Source: Pseudomonas fragi (GTDB taxonomy: Bacteria; Pseudomonadota; Gammaproteobacteria; Pseudomonadales; Pseudomonadaceae). From it: 64,000 bases of DNA. Positions 59,496-64,000 of this stretch are shown here, in pieces. The DNA is taken from contig NZ_NQKQ01000017.1 of NCBI RefSeq assembly GCF_002269505.1, forward strand, positions 1 to 64,000. Reading direction: 5' to 3'. Position 1 is the stretch's first letter; each line of letters begins with the position of its first letter. Both the position numbers and the translations under genes were made by a program. The notes under the pieces were generated by a model, which saw nothing but the letters and a program-made list of their open reading frames with translations, was not told the origin of the DNA and did not search any database.

Positions 59496-60821
59496 ATGAA
59501 CAACTCCATTGCCACCATCAAGCGTTGGCGCGTGCAGATTTTTGCCATCACCTGGTTGGCCTACGCGGCCTTTTACTTCACTCGCAAAGCCTTTTCCGTG
59601 GCCAAACTGGGGATCGGTGAAGACCCCAACTTTCACCTCGACAAGATGGCGATGGCCAACCTTGACGGCATCTACCTGGCAGCCTACGCCGTAGGGCAAT
59701 TTACCTGGGGCATCCTCGCCGATCGCTTTGGTCCGCGAGTGGTGGTGCTGGGCGGTTTGATCATTTCGGCGCTGGCCGCGCTGGTCATGGGTACCTACGC
59801 CACCTTGCCGATCTTTGCGACCTGCATGCTGATCCAGGGCCTGGCGCAATCCACCGGCTGGTCGGGGTTGTGCAAAAACATCGGCAGTTTTTTCCCCGCG
59901 CAGCAACGTGGCCGGGTGTTGGGGCTGTGGAGTTCGTGTTACGCCTTTGGCGGGCTGGTGGCTTCACCCTTTGCCGGGTGGTGGGCGTATACGCTGATTG
60001 GCAGTTGGCATGCGGCATTTATTTCCAGTGCAGCAGTAGTGGCGCTGGTCGCAGTGCTGTTCTTTATCTTCCAGCGCAATACACCGCAAGACGTCGGCCT
60101 GCCAGCGGTTGAGCCCGAGCCGCCAATGAGCGCTGATGAAATCGCTGCCGAAAAACGCATCAGCGTTTGGGCACCCTTGCGCGAGATCATGCGCAATCGC
60201 ACGGTGCTGACCCTGGGCCTGGCGTACTTCATGCTCAAGCCGGCGCGTTACGCGATTTTGTTGTGGGGCCCGGTGATCGTGTTTGAGCAAATGCCGCAGG
60301 TGGGCAAGGTCGGCGCGGCGATTATTCCTACAGCATTTGAGCTGGCGGGCTTGCTGGGGCCGATCATGATTGGTCTGGCGTCTGACAAGCTTTTCGGCGC
60401 CCGGCGTATGCCAGCCTGCATTTTGAGTCTGCTGGCGCTGACCATTTCCCTCGCGTTCTTTATGGGGGCATTGCATTCAGGCAGCGTGGCACTGGTGGTG
60501 GCCTTGTTGTTTGTCATGGGCCTGACCCTGTACGGGCCGGACTCGATGATCAGCGGCGCGGCCGCGATTGATTTCGGCACTGCCAAAGCCGGTGCCACTG
60601 CCGCGGGGTTTGTGAATGGCTGCGGTTCGGTCGGGGCGATTCTTGGCGGCCTGCTGCCCGGTTACTTCGACACGGTCACGGTGTTTATCGTGTTCGCCTG
60701 CTGCGCGCTGTTTTCCTCGCTGGTGCTCATCCCGCACTGGAACAGCCGGCCTGAGGGGCTCAAAGCCGCATGCCCGTTTGTGCCCAATCATCCATTGCTG
60801 ATCAAGCCTTTACGCACCTGA
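59496..60821 (+). CDS. OPA-family MFS transporter, probable phosphonate uptake
   Basis: The 441-residue protein has 12 hydrophobic helices. The N-terminal WLAYAAFYFTRKAFSVAKLG and the loop GRVLGLWSSCYAFGG are typical of the organophosphate:phosphate antiporter family (GlpT, UhpT, PgtP). I chose ATG 59496, where the family N-terminus begins, with GAGG 12 bases upstream; the frame is open back to 59304. Being beside phnW and phnX, it probably imports AEP or a related phosphonate. It is followed by the FAD oxidase gene after 15 bases. Confidence 0.82.
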   Translation: MNNSIATIKRWRVQIFAITWLAYAAFYFTRKAFSVAKLGIGEDPNFHLDKMAMANLDGIYLAAYAVGQFTWGILADRFGPRVVVLGGLIISALAALVMGTYATLPIFATCMLIQGLAQSTGWSGLCKNIGSFFPAQQRGRVLGLWSSCYAFGGLVASPFAGWWAYTLIGSWHAAFISSAAVVALVAVLFFIFQRNTPQDVGLPAVEPEPPMSADEIAAEKRISVWAPLREIMRNRTVLTLGLAYFMLKPARYAILLWGPVIVFEQMPQVGKVGAAIIPTAFELAGLLGPIMIGLASDKLFGARRMPACILSLLALTISLAFFMGALHSGSVALVVALLFVMGLTLYGPDSMISGAAAIDFGTAKAGATAAGFVNGCGSVGAILGGLLPGYFDTVTVFIVFACCALFSSLVLIPHWNSRPEGLKAACPFVPNHPLLIKPLRT

Positions 60822-60836
60822 GCAGGAGAATGACCC

Positions 60837-62228
60837 ATGCGACCTTTTTGGCTGGAACAGGCACTGGCCCTGGAAAATGAAGCGCCCTGCGAGGCGCTGG
60901 CGGGTGACACGCGTGCTCAGGTGTGCATTGTGGGGGGTGGTTATACCGGGTTATGGACGGCAATCATGCTCAAGGAGCAAAGCCCTGAACTGGATGTGGT
61001 GCTGATTGAAGCCGACATTTGTGGCGCAGGTGCCAGCGGGCGCAATGGCGGCTGCGCGCTGTCATGGTCGGCCAAGTACTTCACCCTTGAACGGCTGTTC
61101 GGGGTGGAGGAGGCCGTGCGGCTGGTCAAGGCCTCGGAGCAGAGCATTTACGCAATCGGCGCATTTTGTGAGCAGTATGCTGTGGACGCTGACTACCGCC
61201 TTGATGGCACGTTGTACACCGCGACCAATCGGGCTCAGGTCGGTTCGACGGACGGCGTGATTGCTGCACTGGAGCGCCACGCCATCAACTCGTTCAGCAA
61301 GTTGGCGGTCGATGAGGTGCAGCGCCGGGCCGGTTCGGCCCAGCATCTGGAGGGCTGGTTTTCGCCGGCTGCGGCCAGCGTGCAGCCTGGCAAACTGGTG
61401 CGAGGCCTGCGTCGGGTAGCCTTGCAGCTGGGGGTTAAAATCCACGAGAACACGCCAATGACCGGGCTGGAAGAGGGGGCGCCGGCGCTGATTCGCACGC
61501 CTGCCGGAAGCATTCGTGCTGATCGTGTAGTGCTGGCCATGAATGCTTGGATGGCGCGGGCATTCCCGCAGTTCGAGCGCAGTGTGGCGATTGTTTCCAG
61601 CGACATGCTGATCACGGAACCGCGCCCGGACCTGCTGCAGGAAATCGGCCTGACCAGTGGCGTCACGGTGCTCGATTCGAGAATTTTCGTGCACTACTAC
61701 CACAACACCCCGGACGGCCGAATCATGTTGGGCAAGGGCGGCAACACCTTTGCCTACGGTGGCCGTATGTTGCCGGTGTTCGATCAGCCGTCACCTTATG
61801 CCGGGTTGCTGGGCAAAAGCCTGGAGCAGTTTTTCCCGGCTTTTGCCGGGGTTGGCGTCGAGGCGACCTGGAACGGTCCTTCAGATCGCTCTGTCACCGG
61901 TTTGCCGTTTTTTGGTCAGATGAGCGGCCACGGCAATGTGTTTTATGGCTTTGGTTATTCGGGCAGCGGGGTGGGGCCTTGCCATATGGGCGGGCAGATT
62001 CTCGCCTCGCTGGTGCTGGGGCTGGCCAATGACTGGAGCCGCTCGCCGCTGGTCAACGGGCCGTTGGGGTATTTCCCGCCCGAACCCATTCGTTACCTGG
62101 GTTCGCTGATGGTGCGCAATGCCATTCGGCGCAAGGAATGGGCCGAGGATCATGGTCGCCGGCCCCGGCATCTGGACGTGCGCCTGGCCAGATTTGCCGC
62201 GGCGGCGGGCAAGGCTGACAAGGGTTAA
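60837..62228 (+). CDS. FAD-dependent amine oxidase (DadA/DAO family), phosphonate-linked
   Basis: The 463-residue protein has the FAD-binding motif CIVGGGYTGLWTA (about residues 30-42), the GASGRNGGCALSW segment typical of DadA/glycine-oxidase-like enzymes, and a C-terminal FYGFGYSGSGVGPCHMGGQ. Enzymes of this family next to phosphonate genes (the PbfC/PbfD type) have been reported to oxidise N-methyl-AEP or AEP. Here it forms an operon with the OPA transporter. The exact substrate is inference. Confidence 0.8.
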   Translation: MRPFWLEQALALENEAPCEALAGDTRAQVCIVGGGYTGLWTAIMLKEQSPELDVVLIEADICGAGASGRNGGCALSWSAKYFTLERLFGVEEAVRLVKASEQSIYAIGAFCEQYAVDADYRLDGTLYTATNRAQVGSTDGVIAALERHAINSFSKLAVDEVQRRAGSAQHLEGWFSPAAASVQPGKLVRGLRRVALQLGVKIHENTPMTGLEEGAPALIRTPAGSIRADRVVLAMNAWMARAFPQFERSVAIVSSDMLITEPRPDLLQEIGLTSGVTVLDSRIFVHYYHNTPDGRIMLGKGGNTFAYGGRMLPVFDQPSPYAGLLGKSLEQFFPAFAGVGVEATWNGPSDRSVTGLPFFGQMSGHGNVFYGFGYSGSGVGPCHMGGQILASLVLGLANDWSRSPLVNGPLGYFPPEPIRYLGSLMVRNAIRRKEWAEDHGRRPRHLDVRLARFAAAAGKADKG

Positions 62229-62335
62229 GCAGCTATCAATTGGATTTTTTGGTCGATTGCCGACTTCTTGCCGGTTAAACTTGCGCCCATTCGACGGCCG
62301 ACAGGTCGCGACACACCAGATTGAGAGAGTGAGTA

Positions 62336-63040
62336 ATGGGCGCACAGTGGAAGGTTAAACATAAAGCGGACGCCGCCAACAGCCGCGGCAAGATTTTTGG
62401 CAAGCTGGCCAAGGAATTGACGGTTGCTGCGCGCAACGGCGCTGACCCGGACATGAACTCGCACTTGCGTCTGGTCTATGAACAGGCGAAAAAAGCCTCG
62501 ATGCCGGCTGACACCATCAAGCGCGCGATCAACAAAGGTGCAGGTATCGGTACCGAGGCCGTGCAATACCACCGCGTGACCTACGAAGGTTTCGCCCCGC
62601 ATCAGGTGCCGCTGATCATTGAGTGCCTGACCGACAACATCAACCGTACCGTGGCTGAAATCCGCGTTGCCTTCCGCAAGGGCCAACTGGGCGCTTCGGG
62701 TTCGGTGGCCTGGGACTTCAACCACGTCGGCATGATCGAAGCAAAGCCGGATACCCCGGACGCCGACCCTGAAATGGCTGCGATTGAAGCCGGCGCCCAG
62801 GATTTCGAAGAAGGCGAAGAAGAAGGCACGACCTTGTTCATCACCGAGCCGACTGACCTCGACGCTGTACAGAAAGCATTGCCTGGGCAAGGTTTTACCG
62901 TGGTATCGGCCAAGCTGGGCTACCAGCCGAAGAACCCGGTAAGCGGCTTGACTGACGAGCAAATGGCCGAAGTCCAGGAGTTCCTGGCCAAGCTGGAAGA
63001 GCAGGACGACGTGCAGGACATGTTTGTGGCGTTGGCATAA
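62336..63040 (+). CDS. YebC/PmpR-family protein, YeeN-like
   Basis: The 234-residue protein has the YebC-type architecture: a basic N-terminal helical domain (KRAINKGAG at about residues 61-69), then two mixed domains. The short linker and start [20 protein letters not shown] resemble YeeN more than YebC. Family members bind DNA as regulators, and some act on ribosomes stalled at proline stretches. The ATG follows GAGAGAG. It ends just before a palindromic repeat. Confidence 0.88.
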   Translation: MGAQWKVKHKADAANSRGKIFGKLAKELTVAARNGADPDMNSHLRLVYEQAKKASMPADTIKRAINKGAGIGTEAVQYHRVTYEGFAPHQVPLIIECLTDNINRTVAEIRVAFRKGQLGASGSVAWDFNHVGMIEAKPDTPDADPEMAAIEAGAQDFEEGEEEGTTLFITEPTDLDAVQKALPGQGFTVVSAKLGYQPKNPVSGLTDEQMAEVQEFLAKLEEQDDVQDMFVALA

Positions 63041-63055
63041 GCCACCGCTGACCCT

Positions 63056-63135
63056 GTAGTCGCTGCCGAGGCACGAAGGCTGCGAGCCCTTAATTATCAA
63101 AGAGCTCGCAGCCTTCGTACCTCGGCAGCGACTAC
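63056..63135. repeat. Palindromic repeat, GTAGTCGCTGCCGA family, copy 3
   Basis: The 31-base left arm (63056-63086) beginning GTAGTCGCTGCCGAGGCACG is inverted at 63105-63135 with a single mismatch. It lies between the convergent YeeN-like and kinase genes, and is almost identical to copy 2 at 58253. Confidence 0.9.
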
Positions 63136-63140
63136 GGGTT

Positions 63141-64000
63141 TTATCCCAGCAATTGGATTACCTCGGCAAACCCCGGCCGTGCCAGCACCTCTGGCTGAAT
63201 ACAGCGCTGTTGCAACCCTTGCAGCTCATTGCGCTGTTGATCACTCAAGCCCGAGTCGATCCGCTCCAGCAACTCTCCCAGCAAAATCCCGAATGCCCGC
63301 ACTTCGATGCGTTGCAGCGCCCGGCTTTGGACACTGTCGTCGATAGCATGGAAGCACGCGGCGCCAAAATCCCCCAGCAGACAGTCGCCCCGGGCATTGA
63401 ACAGAATATTATGCCCGTACAAATCACCATGGCAGATGCCCTGTGCGTGCAGGTGGCCGGCCGCCGAGGCAATGCCGCGGGCGATACGCAGGGCGCTGTC
63501 GCAGGTAAAGCGGGTGCTGTCGGCATACACGTCGCGGCTGCACGTATCAAAGCTGGGCAGGGCCGCCAGGTTGATAAACGACGGGTCGATCAACTCCATT
63601 ACCAGAGCCGCCTGGTTGTCAGGATGGCCCACGACCCGGCCCAGCACCTTGATCAGATTGGGATGCTGGCCGGCCGCGATGCAGGCGTTCATTTCATTGA
63701 GCGGTGAACCGTCGCTGGTGATGCTGCCCTTGTACAGTTTGACCGCCACTGACTGGTCAGCCTGACCGGGGGCGTTCCAGCGGGCCTGATAAATAACTCC
63801 GGAAGCGCCTTCGCCCAGTTTTTGCTCAAGCTCAAGCTGCGACCAATCAATATTGGGCGTGGTGTCGGGCGCGCGATGAATGCTGGCGTCTTCCCGTAGC
63901 GGGTTACCGGCATAGGCCAGCCAGCTCAGGGCAGGCAGTGCCAGCAGGGTGTCAGGCAGCTCGCTGAACTGGTTGGCGGCCAGGCGGATCAGTTCCAGGC
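63141..64000 (-). CDS. Leucine-rich repeat protein kinase (5' part beyond the window)
   Basis: Only the C-terminal 286 or so residues are in the window; the frame is open to the right edge. Reading from the edge: a leucine-rich repeat tail (ELIRLAANQFSELPDTLLAL), a linker, then a protein kinase domain. The kinase has the glycine loop LGEGASGVIYQA, the ATP lysine in VAVKLYKG, the catalytic loop HGDLYGHNIL with Asp but Gly in place of Arg, and DFGAA. It is probably a cytoplasmic kinase with an N-terminal LRR sensor; its substrate is unknown. Confidence 0.85.
   Translation of the reverse strand, partial: LELIRLAANQFSELPDTLLALPALSWLAYAGNPLREDASIHRAPDTTPNIDWSQLELEQKLGEGASGVIYQARWNAPGQADQSVAVKLYKGSITSDGSPLNEMNACIAAGQHPNLIKVLGRVVGHPDNQAALVMELIDPSFINLAALPSFDTCSRDVYADSTRFTCDSALRIARGIASAAGHLHAQGICHGDLYGHNILFNARGDCLLGDFGAACFHAIDDSVQSRALQRIEVRAFGILLGELLERIDSGLSDQQRNELQGLQQRCIQPEVLARPGFAEVIQLLG

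Overview
The window is chromosomal DNA of a Pseudomonas that is not P. aeruginosa. The evidence is protein content, high GC, Pseudomonas-type REP palindromes, and gene order. The block glnS-cysS-folD-tRNAs-tig-clpP-clpX-lon-hupB-ppiD-fabI-npp-mltD-gloB-methyltransferase-rnhA-dnaQ has the order I know from PAO1. The block nadA-bepA-tusA-like-perM is also conserved, but here it sits next to acnB. I see no prophage, intact insertion sequence, CRISPR array or rRNA.

Layout. 1-8775: a Tad (Flp pilus) assembly operon of AAA ATPase, CpaB, TadG-like, two TadE-like, TadZ, TadA, TadB and TadC. It has no secretin (CpaC) or TadD at the usual places, and the first gene looks short at its N-terminus. 8860-13838: a DJ-1/PfpI protein, NadA, the periplasmic protease BepA, a TusA-like protein and a PerM-type permease. 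13908-19082: AcnB, a DUF1289 protein, a universal stress protein and MiaE; a 139-bp element with perfect inverted ends lies upstream of acnB. 19249-24069: a MarR-controlled tripartite efflux operon (outer-membrane lipoprotein, EmrA, EmrB) with two visible operator copies. 24234-29814: LpxH, PpiB, GlnS, CysS and FolD. 30095-30591: four tRNA genes (Arg, His, Leu, His). 30952-39467: the chaperone/protease cluster tig, clpP, clpX, lon, hupB, ppiD, with a degenerate tRNA-Asp between hupB and ppiD. 39708-47899: FabI and the peptidyl-nucleoside/microcin C-type ABC importer Npp. 48053-53133: MltD, GloB, a methyltransferase, RNase HI, DnaQ and a streptothricin acetyltransferase-like GNAT. 53231-55192: a LysR regulator, a small unknown protein and an FMN reductase. 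55250-62228: 2-aminoethylphosphonate (AEP) catabolism (PhnX, PhnW), two related LysR regulators, an organophosphate-type MFS transporter and an FAD amine oxidase. 62336-64000: a YeeN/YebC-family protein and the C-terminal part of a leucine-rich-repeat protein kinase running off the right edge.

The most coherent candidate system is the phosphonate cluster. An OPA-family transporter and an FAD oxidase, divergent from their own LysR gene, lie beside phnW/phnX, which have a second related LysR. The set could import AEP or an N-alkylated relative, oxidise it, and cleave phosphonoacetaldehyde to acetaldehyde and phosphate. Other points worth a second look are the incomplete Tad locus, the MITE-like element at acnB, the degenerate tRNA-Asp, and a family of roughly 31-bp-arm palindromes that occurs three times in the last 11 kb.
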